The notes under the pieces were generated by a model that worked only from the letters and a program-made list of their open reading frames with translations, was not told where the DNA came from and did no database searches. The position numbers and the translations under genes were made by a program. A stretch of DNA of 64,000 nt from Streptomyces piniterrae (GTDB taxonomy: Bacteria > Actinomycetota > Actinomycetes > Streptomycetales > Streptomycetaceae). The DNA is taken from assembly GCF_005048155.1 (NCBI RefSeq), contig NZ_SUMB01000001.1, positions 496,001 to 560,000 on the forward strand. Reading direction: 5' to 3'. Below, piece after piece: positions 45,219-53,852 of the stretch (its first letter is position 1; the number at the start of each line of letters is the position of its first letter).

Positions 45219-46034
45219 ATGAACAGCCAAACGAGCCCCGCCATCGAACTCCGGGGTACGAGCAAGGCATTCCGCACCCCGTCGGGGGCGCTGCACACCG
45301 CCGTCCGTGACCTGGACCTGACCGTCCGACGTGGCGAGTTCGTCGCCGTGGTCGGCCCCACCGGATGCGGAAAGTCCACCACCCTCACCCTGGTCAGCGG
45401 GCTGGAAGAGCCCACCGAAGGCGAGGTGCTGGTCGCCGGTGAGCCGGTCCGCGGCATCGGCGACAAGGTCGGCTTCGTCTTCCAGCAGGACGCCGTCTTC
45501 CCCTGGCGCACCGTGCTCTCGAACGTGATGGCCGGCCCCCGCTTCCGCGGCGTACCCAAGGCCGAGGCCAGGGAACGGGCCCGCGAATGGCTCGACCGGG
45601 TCGGACTCGCGTCCTTCGAGGACCGCTACCCGCACCAGCTGTCGGGCGGCCAGCGCAAGCGCGTCGCCCTCGCCGCGACCTTCGTCAACGACCCCGAGAT
45701 CCTGCTCATGGACGAGCCGTTCTCCGCCCTCGACGTCCAGACCCGGGCACTGATGTCGGACGAGCTCCTCGAATTGTGGTCGGGGACCGGCGCCTCCGTC
45801 GTCTTCGTCACCCACGACCTGGAGGAGTCGATCGCCCTGGCCGACAAGGTCGTCGTCATGACGGCAGGCCCTGCGACCGTCAAGGAGGTCTTCGAAGTCG
45901 ACCTGCCGCGGCCCCGCAAGGTGGAGTCGGTGCGGCTGGAGCCCCGGTTCATCGAGATCTACCGGGAGATCTGGTCCTCGCTCGGCGAAGAGGTCCGGAT
46001 CACCCGCGAGAGGGGTGCCGCAGATGCCGCCTGA
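45219..46034 (+). CDS. NitT/TauT-type ABC transporter ATP-binding protein
   Basis: 271 residues. Walker A VVGPTGCGKSTTLTLVSGLE, Q-loop FVFQQDAVFPWRTVLSNVMA, signature HQLSGGQRKRVALAATFVND, Walker B ILLMDEPFSALD, His switch VFVTHDLEESIALADKVVV. The FPWRTVL sequence is typical of the nitrate/sulfonate/taurine subgroup, which also takes up aromatic acids and vitamin precursors. No strong ribosome site precedes the ATG. Operon with the next two genes. Confidence 0.92.
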   Translation: MNSQTSPAIELRGTSKAFRTPSGALHTAVRDLDLTVRRGEFVAVVGPTGCGKSTTLTLVSGLEEPTEGEVLVAGEPVRGIGDKVGFVFQQDAVFPWRTVLSNVMAGPRFRGVPKAEARERAREWLDRVGLASFEDRYPHQLSGGQRKRVALAATFVNDPEILLMDEPFSALDVQTRALMSDELLELWSGTGASVVFVTHDLEESIALADKVVVMTAGPATVKEVFEVDLPRPRKVESVRLEPRFIEIYREIWSSLGEEVRITRERGAADAA

Positions 46035-46905
46035 GACCACGACCACCACCGCGCCGGCCACGATGGCCAAGGCCGCCACCGCCGGGGCCCGTACGCAGGC
46101 CAGGGCACGGGCCGCCCGGAACCACAAGATCCTCGTCTACGGCACCCGGGTGCTGCTGCTCATCGGCCTGATCGGGCTGTGGGAAGGGCTGGCGCGGGCC
46201 GCCGTCATCGACCCCTTCAACTTCTCGATGCCCTCGAAGATCTGGGACCAGATGACCCAGTGGGCCCTCAACGGCACCCCGCAGGGCTCGCTGTGGGAGC
46301 AGATCTGGTACACGCTCTACGAGGCGCTCCTCGGCTGGGTCATCGGCGTCATCGGCGGTGTGGTGCTGGGCATCGCGCTCGGCCGGATCCGCTTCCTCGC
46401 CGATGTCCTCGGCCCGTACATCAAGGTCCTCAACGCGCTGCCGCGGATCGTCCTCGCCCCCATCTTCCTCATCTGGTTCGGCCTCGGACCGGCCTCGAAG
46501 GTCGCCTCGGCGGTCGTCCTGGTCTTCTTCCCGGTGTTCTTCAACGCCTTCCAGGGCGCACGGGAGGTGGACCGCAACCTGGTCGCCAACTCCCGCATCC
46601 TCGGCGCCAGCAGCCGCCAGGTCACCCTCCAGGTCGTGATCCCCTCCGCCACCTCATGGATCTTCACCAGCCTGCATGTCAGCTTCGGCTTCGCGCTGAT
46701 CGGCGCGATCGTCGGCGAGTACATCGGCGCGACCAAGGGCCTCGGCCTGCTGGTCTCCGCCTCGCAGGGCACCTTCAACGCCGCCGGTGTGTACGCCGCG
46801 ATGGTGATCCTCGCAGTCGTCGCACTGCTCGCCGAAGGGCTGCTGGCCTTTCTCGAAAAGCGGCTCTTCCGCTGGAAGCCGGCCGACGCCTCCGCCGACC
46901 GCTGA
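46024..46905 (+). CDS. NitT/TauT-type ABC transporter permease
   Basis: 293 residues, ATG overlapping the ATPase stop by 11 bases. Six hydrophobic segments; the EAA loop motif is seen in EVDRNLVANSRILGASSRQV. The sequence TLYEALLGWVIGVIGGVVLG, LNALPRIVLAPIFLIWFGLG and FALIGAIVGEYIGATKGLGL are typical of SsuC/TauC-like permeases. The N-terminal 35 residues are a low-complexity Thr/Ala/Lys/Arg stretch. Confidence 0.92.
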   Translation: MPPETTTTTAPATMAKAATAGARTQARARAARNHKILVYGTRVLLLIGLIGLWEGLARAAVIDPFNFSMPSKIWDQMTQWALNGTPQGSLWEQIWYTLYEALLGWVIGVIGGVVLGIALGRIRFLADVLGPYIKVLNALPRIVLAPIFLIWFGLGPASKVASAVVLVFFPVFFNAFQGAREVDRNLVANSRILGASSRQVTLQVVIPSATSWIFTSLHVSFGFALIGAIVGEYIGATKGLGLLVSASQGTFNAAGVYAAMVILAVVALLAEGLLAFLEKRLFRWKPADASADR

Positions 46906-46911
46906 ACCCCG

Positions 46912-46935
46912 CAGGGCCTGTACGGACAGGCCCTG
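46912..46935 (+). terminator. Intra-operon hairpin
   Basis: CAGGGCCTGT, loop ACGG, ACAGGCCCTG: a perfect 10-base stem between the permease and binding-protein genes. It may partly terminate transcription or protect mRNA so that the downstream binding protein is expressed at a different level. Confidence 0.7.
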
Positions 46936-46972
46936 GGCCCCTCCCCGCTCTCTCCTCACAAGGACGTGACCC

Positions 46973-48010
46973 ATGCGCACCCCGCTCAAGATCTCGGCAG
47001 CCCTGGCCACCGCGACGCTCGCCCTCACCACCCTCACCGCCTGTGGCGGCAACTCCCCGGCCGCGGCCTCCGGTGACGACGACGGCAAGGTGAAGATCAT
47101 GGTCGGCGGCCTCGACAAGGTCATCTACCTGCCCGCCAGACTCACCCAGCAACTCGGCTACTTCAAGGACGAGGGCGTCGACGTCACCCTGCTCACCGAA
47201 CCGGCCGGTGTGCAGGCCACCACCTCGCTGGTCTCCGGCGACGTACAAGGAGTCGTCGGCTTCTACGACCACACCCTCGATCTTCAGGTCAAGGGCAAGC
47301 AGGTGGAGTCCGTCGTCCAGTTCTCGCACGCCCCCGGCGAGGTCGAAGTGGTCTCCAACAAGGCGGCGGGCGAGATCACTTCCCCCAAGGACTTCAAGGG
47401 CAAGAAGCTCGGCGTCACCGGCCTCGGCTCGTCCACCGACTTCCTCACCAAGTACCTCGCGGTCCACGACGGCGTGCAGACCAACGAGTTCACGCCGGTG
47501 GCGGTCGGCGCCGGCCAGACCTTCATCTCCGCCCTCCAACAGGGCTCGATCCAGGGCGGGATGACCACCGACCCGACCGTGGCGCAGATCGTGGACAAGA
47601 AGCTCGGCAAGGTCCTCATCGACATGCGGACCCCCGAGGGCTCGAAGAAGGCGCTCGGCGGCCCCTACCCCTCGTCCAGCCTCTACATGAACACCGACTG
47701 GGTGAACGGCCACAAGGAGACCGTGCAGAAACTGGCCAACGCCTTCGTGAAAACCCTCAAGTGGATGTCCACGCACACCCCCGAGGAGATCGCCGCGAAG
47801 ATGCCCGCCGACTACGCCGAGGGCGGCAAGGAGCTCTACGCCCAGTCGATCAAGGACACCCTGCCGATGTTCACCGAGGACGGTGTGATGCCCGCCGACG
47901 GCCCGGCGACCGTCGAGCGCGTCCTGAAGGCCTTCAACCCCAACCTCAAGAACGCCACGCTGGACCTGAAGAAGACGTACACCACGGAGTTCGTGAACAA
48001 GGCGGGCTGA
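46973..48010 (+). CDS. NitT/TauT-type substrate-binding lipoprotein
   Basis: 345 residues. Signal peptide with lipobox LTACGG, so Cys24 is lipid-modified. Type-2 periplasmic-binding fold of the SsuA/NMT1-like family: VKIMVGGLDKVIYLPARLTQ, LGYFKDEGVDVTLLTEPAGV, KGKKLGVTGLGSSTDFLTKY. The ABC cluster's substrate is unknown; regulation by a CitA/DcuS-type kinase suggests a carboxylate or aromatic acid. Confidence 0.9.
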   Translation: MRTPLKISAALATATLALTTLTACGGNSPAAASGDDDGKVKIMVGGLDKVIYLPARLTQQLGYFKDEGVDVTLLTEPAGVQATTSLVSGDVQGVVGFYDHTLDLQVKGKQVESVVQFSHAPGEVEVVSNKAAGEITSPKDFKGKKLGVTGLGSSTDFLTKYLAVHDGVQTNEFTPVAVGAGQTFISALQQGSIQGGMTTDPTVAQIVDKKLGKVLIDMRTPEGSKKALGGPYPSSSLYMNTDWVNGHKETVQKLANAFVKTLKWMSTHTPEEIAAKMPADYAEGGKELYAQSIKDTLPMFTEDGVMPADGPATVERVLKAFNPNLKNATLDLKKTYTTEFVNKAG

Positions 48011-48080
48011 CGGACCTCGCGAATCGCCCCTCGGGAATCGCTCGTCCCTCAGGAAATGCTCGTTCGTTGGCTGTTCCGCC

Positions 48081-48116
48081 GCCGGGTGCGAGGCCTTGAC
48101 GGGCCCCGCACCCGGC
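48081..48116. terminator. Bidirectional hairpin terminator
   Basis: GCCGGGTGCG at 48081-48090 pairs perfectly with CGCACCCGGC at 48107-48116; the loop can form a further GGCC/GGCC pairing. It separates the convergent binding-protein and M3 peptidase genes. Confidence 0.8.
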
Positions 48117-48127
48117 CGGCGTCCGGC

Positions 48128-50167
48128 TCAGGGCTTGTCGAGGGCACGGCGGGCCAGCAGCGGCCCGATGTCCGGGTCACGCCCGACCACGGCGCGGAAC
48201 GCCGCGGCCGGGTCGACGCTGTTGCCCTTGCTGAGCAGCTCCCGCCGGAAGATCTCGCCGCTCTCCCGAATGGTCTTCCCGTTCTCCCGGAACCAGCGCA
48301 CGGTGTCCGCGTCCAGCACCTCCGACCAGCGGTAGCCGTAGTAGCCGGCCGCATAGCCGCCGGCGAAGACATGGGCGAAATAGCCGCTGCGGTAGCGCGG
48401 CGGGATCGCGGGCAGGGCCAGACCGTGCCGCTCCAGGGCGGCGGCCTCGAACGCCTCGGCACCGTCCGCGTCCGGCAGGTCGCCATCGGCGGAAAGGGTG
48501 TGCCAGGCCCAGTCGAGCACCGCAGCGGCCAGATGCTCCACGCTCCGGAAGCCCTCGCCGAAGCTCTCCGCCTCACGCAGCCGTGCCGGCAACTCGGCCG
48601 GCATCGGCTCGCCGGTGACATGGTGCCTGGCGTAGTGGGCCAGCACCTCGGGCCACTCGGCCCACATCTCGTTGACCTGGGACGGGAACTCGACGAAGTC
48701 GCGAGGCACCTGGGTGCCGGCCAGCGTCGGGTAGCGGACGTCGGAGAACAGTCCGTGCAGCGCGTGCCCGAACTCGTGGAACAGCGTGGTGACCTCGTCC
48801 CAGGTCAGCAGCACCGGCTCGCCCGCCGGCGGCTTGGCGATGTTCAGGTTGTTGACCACCACCGGCTGCTGGCCGAGCAGGCGCGACTGCACCACCAGAT
48901 GGTTCATCCACGCCCCACCGCGCTTGGACCCGCGCGCGTGGAAGTCGCCGAGGTAGAGCCCGAGCGGGCTCCCGTCGGCATCGTGCACCTCGAAGACCCG
49001 GGCATCCGGGTGGTACGCGACCAGGTCGGGGCGCTCGGTGAAGGTGACCCCGTAGACCAGCCCGGCGGCGTGGAAGACACCGTCGCGCAGTACCGTCTCC
49101 AGCTCCAGATACGGCCGCAGCGCCGCCGCGTCGAGCTCGAACCGTTCCCTGCGGACCCGTTCGGAGTAGTACTGCCAGTCCGCCGCCCGCACCTCCGCGA
49201 CACCGGCGGCCTCGGCCAGCGCCGCCCCCTCGCGCTCCGCGTGAGCCAGGGCAGGCCCGATCAGCCGGCCGAGCATGTCCTCGACGGCACCGGTGGAGCC
49301 GGCGGTCTGGTCGGCGACCGCCCAGGCGGCATGGCTGACATGGCCGAGCAGGGCGGCCCGCTCGGCGCGCAGGGTGGCCAGGGCGACCGCGATCGGGCCG
49401 TTGCTGTCGGCGCCGCGCCCGAGCGAGGCGGCGAGCAGACGCTCGCGCAGCGCCGGGTCCTCCAGCGCGGCGAGCTGGGTCTGGTTGGAGAAGTTCTTCA
49501 GGCCGAGCACATACCCGCCGTCGTGCCCGAGCGCCCTGGCCGTCTCGGCGGCCGCGGCGATCTCGTCCGCCGGCAGCCCCGCCAGCTCCTCGGCACGGTC
49601 CAGCACCAGCGCGGCGGAGGCGGTGGCGGTCCGCAGGTTCTGCTGGAACTCGGTGCACCGGGCGGCGATCTCGGCGTTCAGCTCGCGCAGGCGCCGCTGC
49701 TGCTCAGGGGCGAGCCGCGCACCGGCCCTTACCCGGCGGGTGTGATGCCGCTCCAGCAGTCTTAACTGCTCACTGTCCAGGGAGAGTTGGTCGCTCCGCT
49801 CGAACAGCGCGTCCAGCCGGGCGAACAGCGCGGTATCGAGCAGCAGCGCGTCCTCGTGGGCGGCCAGCCGCGGAGCGATCTCCGCCTCCAGCTCCTGGAA
49901 CGCGGCATCGGTGTCCGAAGACGACTTGTTGTGGAACACGAGCCCCACCCGGCGCAGCAGCGCGCCGCTGCGCTCCAGCGCCTCCACGGTGTTCTCGAAG
50001 GTCGGGGGCGCGGCGCGGGCACCTATCTCCGCCACCTCGGCCAGCTGCTCGGACATTCCGCGCTCGAACGCGGGCAGAAAGTGCTCCTGCCGGATCCGCG
50101 CGAAAGGCGGCAGCTCGTACGGCAGATCGCTTGCCTTGAAGAAGGGGTTCGACGTCAGAGAAGTCAC
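48128..50167 (-). CDS. M3-family zinc metallopeptidase (Dcp/oligopeptidase A-like)
   Basis: 679 residues; the GTG at 50167 begins the homologous sequence VTSLTSNPFFKASDLPYELP. The zinc motif is TTLFHEFGHALHGLFSDVRY with the downstream Glu in FPSQVNEMWAEWPEVLA. AGGYAAGYYGYRWSEVLDAD is another M3 landmark. It is a cytoplasmic peptidyl-dipeptidase or oligopeptidase that degrades short peptides. Length matches the family. Confidence 0.93.
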   Translation of the reverse strand: MTSLTSNPFFKASDLPYELPPFARIRQEHFLPAFERGMSEQLAEVAEIGARAAPPTFENTVEALERSGALLRRVGLVFHNKSSSDTDAAFQELEAEIAPRLAAHEDALLLDTALFARLDALFERSDQLSLDSEQLRLLERHHTRRVRAGARLAPEQQRRLRELNAEIAARCTEFQQNLRTATASAALVLDRAEELAGLPADEIAAAAETARALGHDGGYVLGLKNFSNQTQLAALEDPALRERLLAASLGRGADSNGPIAVALATLRAERAALLGHVSHAAWAVADQTAGSTGAVEDMLGRLIGPALAHAEREGAALAEAAGVAEVRAADWQYYSERVRRERFELDAAALRPYLELETVLRDGVFHAAGLVYGVTFTERPDLVAYHPDARVFEVHDADGSPLGLYLGDFHARGSKRGGAWMNHLVVQSRLLGQQPVVVNNLNIAKPPAGEPVLLTWDEVTTLFHEFGHALHGLFSDVRYPTLAGTQVPRDFVEFPSQVNEMWAEWPEVLAHYARHHVTGEPMPAELPARLREAESFGEGFRSVEHLAAAVLDWAWHTLSADGDLPDADGAEAFEAAALERHGLALPAIPPRYRSGYFAHVFAGGYAAGYYGYRWSEVLDADTVRWFRENGKTIRESGEIFRRELLSKGNSVDPAAAFRAVVGRDPDIGPLLARRALDKP

Positions 50168-50356
50168 AGTGGCCGACCCTACGCCCGGGGGCGGCGCCCG
50201 GTCCGGGAGTTGTGAACTGCGGCCGAATCGGAGCTCCGCCGTCCGGCACCCACCAGCACGGCACTCACCCGAACGGCAGGACATACGAGGGCGGCCACCG
50301 GTTGAAGCCCGCCGCCCATCCCGTTTTGCTGGTCTTATGACTCTTCGTCGAGGGGA

Positions 50357-51018
50357 ATGTCAGTGGCTGACGATGACCGGAACGGCCTGTCGGAGTACCG
50401 CCGCAAGCGGCATTTCGACCGCACCGACGAGCCCCGCGGCGCCGGGAACGCCGGCGGCGACGAGCCGTGCTTCGTCGTACAGATCCATGACGCGAGCACC
50501 CTGCACTTCGCCCCTCTTTTTCAGTCATGGGCCGGCTGGAGGTCGACGGCGTACTGAAGTCGTAGTCCGTGCCCAAAGGCCCATCCGACGACCCGCACGA
50601 CAAACGGCTCGCCATGCCGACCGAGGACCACCCGCTGGAGTACCGGGAATTCGAAGGGGTCATCGCGCGGGGAGAGTACGGCGCGGGCACCGTGATCGTC
50701 TGGGACGAGGGCACCTACCGTCCTCTGCCCGGCAAGGGGAAGCGCCGGTCCGTCGGATTCGGCGAGGCCCTGGAGAACGGGCACGCCTCCTTCTGGCTGG
50801 ACGGGAGCAAGCTGCACGGCGGCTATGCACTGACCCGGTTCCGCGGCGGCGGCGAGTCGGGCGAGCGGGAGTCCTGGCTGCTGGTGAAGGAGAACGACGC
50901 GCGTGCGTCCGGGCACGGCACCCCGGATCCGGTACGCGCCCGGTCGGTACGCAGCGGGCGCACCCTCAAGCAGGTGTCCGCCGAGGTGTCCGCCGAGGCG
51001 TCCGGCGAGGCGAGCTGA
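50357..51018 (+). pseudogene. Decayed LigD-type 3'-phosphoesterase domain
   Basis: Two frames together reconstruct a LigD phosphoesterase (PE) domain: LSEYRRKRHFDRTDEP and FVVQIHDASTLHF in one, then RLEVDGVLKS and SVPKGPSDDPHDKRLAMPTE, LEYREFEGVIARGEYGAGTV in another. About 20 extra bases between 50510 and 50532 break the frame and remove the DFR part of the HYDFRLE active-site motif. The Trp codon of LKSWSVP is TAG (50563-50565). With an in-frame stop at 50555, at least two independent lesions exist. The 3' part (50569-51018, ATG or GTG) stays open but lacks the catalytic His/Asp/Arg set. Normal PE domains trim 3' ends in non-homologous end joining. Confidence 0.85.
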
Positions 51019-51031
51019 CCAGGAGGTCGTG

Positions 51032-51547
51032 ATGGAGGAGTCTTCGGATCCGCGTCCGTACGAGGGCGGCTCGCGGGGCCGTCACGAGACACCGGAGGAG
51101 CGTGCCGACCGCCGCTGGAACGAGCTGCTGCAAGAAGTGCGCGTCACCCAGACCGGCGTCCAGATCCTCTTCGGCTTTCTGCTGACCGTCGTCTTCACCC
51201 CCGTGTTCACCACCCTCTCCCATGCCGACAAGATCATCTACGTGATCACCGTCCTCCTCGGCGCTGCCACCACGGGCACGCTCATCGGGCCTGTCACCTT
51301 TCACCGGATGGTCACCGGCCGCCGGATCAAGCCGGAGACGGTCGTCTGGGCGTCCCGACTGACCTTCCTGGGGACCCTTCTGCTGCTGGCCACCGTCGCC
51401 TCCGTGCTGTTGCTCATCCTGCGCGTCGCGATGGACGACACCGTGGTGCCCTGGATCGTCGCCGGTGCCGTCGTGTGGTTCGCGCTCTGCTGGTTCGTGC
51501 TGCCGATCTGGGCCCGCCACCGTTACGGATCCAGACGCGATGCCTGA
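51032..51547 (+). CDS. DUF6328 membrane protein
   Basis: 171 residues, ATG with AGGAGG upstream. A charged N-terminus with ADRRWNELLQEVRVTQTGVQ leads into four membrane helices (ILFGFLLTVVFTPVFTTL, IIYVITVLLGAATTGTLIGP, about 105-130, about 135-158). The ELLQEVRVTQTGVQILFGFL start is the mark of Streptomyces DUF6328 proteins. No function known. It ends 8 bases inside the glycosylase gene. Confidence 0.82.
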   Translation: MEESSDPRPYEGGSRGRHETPEERADRRWNELLQEVRVTQTGVQILFGFLLTVVFTPVFTTLSHADKIIYVITVLLGAATTGTLIGPVTFHRMVTGRRIKPETVVWASRLTFLGTLLLLATVASVLLLILRVAMDDTVVPWIVAGAVVWFALCWFVLPIWARHRYGSRRDA

Positions 51548-52328
51548 GCTGCCGGACGTCGAGGCGTTCCGGAAGGTCCTCGCCTCCTGCGCGCAGGGGC
51601 GGCGGATCCAGCGGGTCGAGGTGCGTGACGCCGGCGTCCTGCACGGGGTGAGCGCGGCGCGGCTGCGACGCGAACTTGCCGGACGGAGCTTCACCGCGGC
51701 CGAGCGGCACGGGAAATGGCTGCTCGCCCGCACCGACGACGGGCCCACGCTGATGATGCACTTCGGTATGACGGGGGAGCTGGTGTGCGCCGACGCCGCC
51801 GACCCGCCCGATCCCCACGACCGTGTCGTGTTCACCGTGGGCCGCGAGCGTCAGCTGCGCTACCGCGACCAGCGCAAACTCAAGGGTCTCTGGCTGGCGG
51901 ACGAATCCGGCGTGGCACGGACCCTGGACCGACAGGGGCCGGACGCGATGACGGTGGACCGTACCGGCTTCGACGCGGCGCTGTCCGCGCGGCGCGGCGG
52001 CGTCAAGTCGGCCCTCCTCGACCAGTCGGTGCTGGCCGGTCTCGGCAACCTGCTGGCCGACGAGATCCTGTGGCGGGCACGGCTGCATCCCGCGCGCCGG
52101 GTCCGCGATCTCACCGACGGCGAGCGCGGCCGGCTGTACCGGGCCATGCGCGGCACCCTGCGCCCGGCCGTGGCCGCGGGGCACGTACCGCCGCGTCGGT
52201 CCTGGCTCACCGGCCGCCGCGACGACACCGACGCGGTATGCCCCCGCTGCGCCGAGCCGCTGCGCAGGGGCCGTATCGCCGGGCGCGGCACCGTGTGGTG
52301 CCCCGGCTGCCAGCCGGACGCGTCCTGA
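51540..52328 (+). CDS. Fpg/Nei-family DNA glycosylase
   Basis: 262 residues. The start gives the mature MPELPDVE terminus in which Pro2 is the catalytic nucleophile and Glu3 assists, so the ATG at 51540 is decisive even though it overlaps the preceding gene. Helix-2-turn-helix GLGNLLADEILWRARLHP and a C-terminal zinc finger CPRCAEP.. RGTVWCPGCQ are intact. It removes oxidised bases from DNA. Whether its substrate is 8-oxoG (MutM) or pyrimidines (Nei) cannot be determined; LMMHFGMTGEL at the intercalation loop is compatible with both. Confidence 0.9.
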   Translation: MPELPDVEAFRKVLASCAQGRRIQRVEVRDAGVLHGVSAARLRRELAGRSFTAAERHGKWLLARTDDGPTLMMHFGMTGELVCADAADPPDPHDRVVFTVGRERQLRYRDQRKLKGLWLADESGVARTLDRQGPDAMTVDRTGFDAALSARRGGVKSALLDQSVLAGLGNLLADEILWRARLHPARRVRDLTDGERGRLYRAMRGTLRPAVAAGHVPPRRSWLTGRRDDTDAVCPRCAEPLRRGRIAGRGTVWCPGCQPDAS

Positions 52329-52366
52329 GCGGGCCACTCGGCAATCTGAAGGCGATGGGTCGGGCC

Positions 52367-53173
52367 CTAGCCGCTGGATCCCTCCGGCCCCCGCAGCCCT
52401 GCCGCCTCTGCCGCGCGATCGAGCACCTCCACCAGCATGTCGAAGGTGAGACGCCCCGTGAACGTGTTGCGCTGGCTGGGGTGGTAGCTGCCGAGGATCT
52501 CCAGGTCCGGCCGTCCGTCGGCGGCTGGCAGCGTCACCCGGGCGCCGTGCCCGAAGACCGGCAGGGGACGGGGCACCCGCCAGCCCGCGGCGCCGAGCGC
52601 GGGCAGCAGCGCCTGCCAGCTGAAGGCGCCCAGGGCAACCACCGCACGCAGGCCGGGGGCGAGGATGCCCAGCTCCGCCGTCAGCCACGGCCGGCAGGTG
52701 TCCCGTTCCCCGGGCGTGGGCCTGTTCTGCGGCGGAGCGCAGTGGACCGGCGCGGTCACCCGCACCCCGTACAGCTCCAGCCCGTCGTCCCGGTGCGTCG
52801 CCGTGGGCCGGGAGGCGAGCCCCACGGCGTGCAGCGCGGCGAACAGGAAGTCACCGGAGGCGTCTCCGGTGAACATCCGGCCGGTGCGGTTGCCGCCGTG
52901 CGCTGCGGGTGCCAGGCCGACGATGGCCAGCGAGGCATCCGGCGGTCCGAAGCCGGGGACCGGCCGCGCCCAGTACTCCCAGTCCTGGAACGCCGGGCGG
53001 CGGTTGGCGGCGACCTGTTCCCGCCAGGCCACCAGCCGGGGGCAGGCCCGGCACTGCGTCAGGTACGCATCGAGCTCGCCCAGCCCCCGGGAGCGCCCCG
53101 CGCAAAAGCTCGGATAGGTGTCTTCGCCGCTGTTCGGCGGGGTCGGCGGGTCCGCCCCACCCGTCACGTCCAT
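52367..53173 (-). CDS. Uracil-DNA glycosylase, family-5-like
   Basis: 268 residues. Motif A is GLAPAAHGGNRTGRMFTGD, which has the family-5 (UdgB) form without the catalytic Asp/Asn seen in other UDGs, and motif B is SYHPSQRNTFTG. Cysteines in LTQCRACPRLV and further ones (APVHCAPP, DTCRPW) fit a 4Fe-4S cluster. It excises uracil and hypoxanthine-type lesions. It converges with the Fpg gene; together with the decayed PE domain this is a DNA-repair neighbourhood. Confidence 0.9.
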   Translation of the reverse strand: MDVTGGADPPTPPNSGEDTYPSFCAGRSRGLGELDAYLTQCRACPRLVAWREQVAANRRPAFQDWEYWARPVPGFGPPDASLAIVGLAPAAHGGNRTGRMFTGDASGDFLFAALHAVGLASRPTATHRDDGLELYGVRVTAPVHCAPPQNRPTPGERDTCRPWLTAELGILAPGLRAVVALGAFSWQALLPALGAAGWRVPRPLPVFGHGARVTLPAADGRPDLEILGSYHPSQRNTFTGRLTFDMLVEVLDRAAEAAGLRGPEGSSG

Positions 53174-53265
53174 TCCCTCACGCTAGCCGAGGGGCATCGG
53201 CGCCCGCCGCATCGCCGACGGGCCCGGCCAGCTCGATGCCGCGCAGGCGCGAACCGCGCCGTCGG

Positions 53266-53697
53266 CTACCGTTTCCGCTCCCGCTCCACCAGCTCCTTGA
53301 ACTGCTGGAGGTCACTGCGTACGCCCCGCTCGATCGCGGCGTGCTGGGCGAATCCCTTCGGGCCGCCGAACGCCTCCGTGATGGTGTCCGGCTCGTACTC
53401 GAACCGGGCCTGGACGCGGGTGTGCTCCCGGTCGATGGGCAGCAGCGAAACGGTGCCGGCCAGGTCGGGGCCGCTGGTGGTCTTCCAGGCGAGTTCCTTG
53501 CCGCGGTCGGTGGTCTCGACGTCCAGCCCGCGCGTCCGGCCGCCCGCCTCGACGTCCAGATGTGTCCGGCGCTCACCCGCGGAGCGGGCCTCGCGCACGC
53601 CGCCCACGCACCGCGTATAGGTATCCGCGCGGTGCAGCGTCTCCCAGGCCTTGTCGAGCGGAACGTCGATGTCGATGTGTTCTTCGAGAGTGCTCAT
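53266..53697 (-). CDS. SRPBCC-family protein
   Basis: 143 residues, ATG with GAGGTG upstream. STLEEHIDIDVPLDKAWETL, RCVGGVREARS, RVQARFEYEPDTITEAFGGP: a START-like ligand-binding fold, polyketide-cyclase/DUF1857-like. It ends in a charged helix (LQQFKELVERERKR). Function unassigned. Confidence 0.85.
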   Translation of the reverse strand: MSTLEEHIDIDVPLDKAWETLHRADTYTRCVGGVREARSAGERRTHLDVEAGGRTRGLDVETTDRGKELAWKTTSGPDLAGTVSLLPIDREHTRVQARFEYEPDTITEAFGGPKGFAQHAAIERGVRSDLQQFKELVERERKR

Positions 53698-53852
53698 AGG
53701 GCACCTCACAGCTCGGTTCACGGCAACACGGTCACCCTCCAGGGTGCTCCGGGCGGGAGCCGGAGGCGACCCGAGTGGCCGCCTGCACGGCAGGGCCGAC
53801 CGCGGGGTACGGCAGGGCCGACCGCGGGCCGGTTCACCTCAGCGGCATCAGA

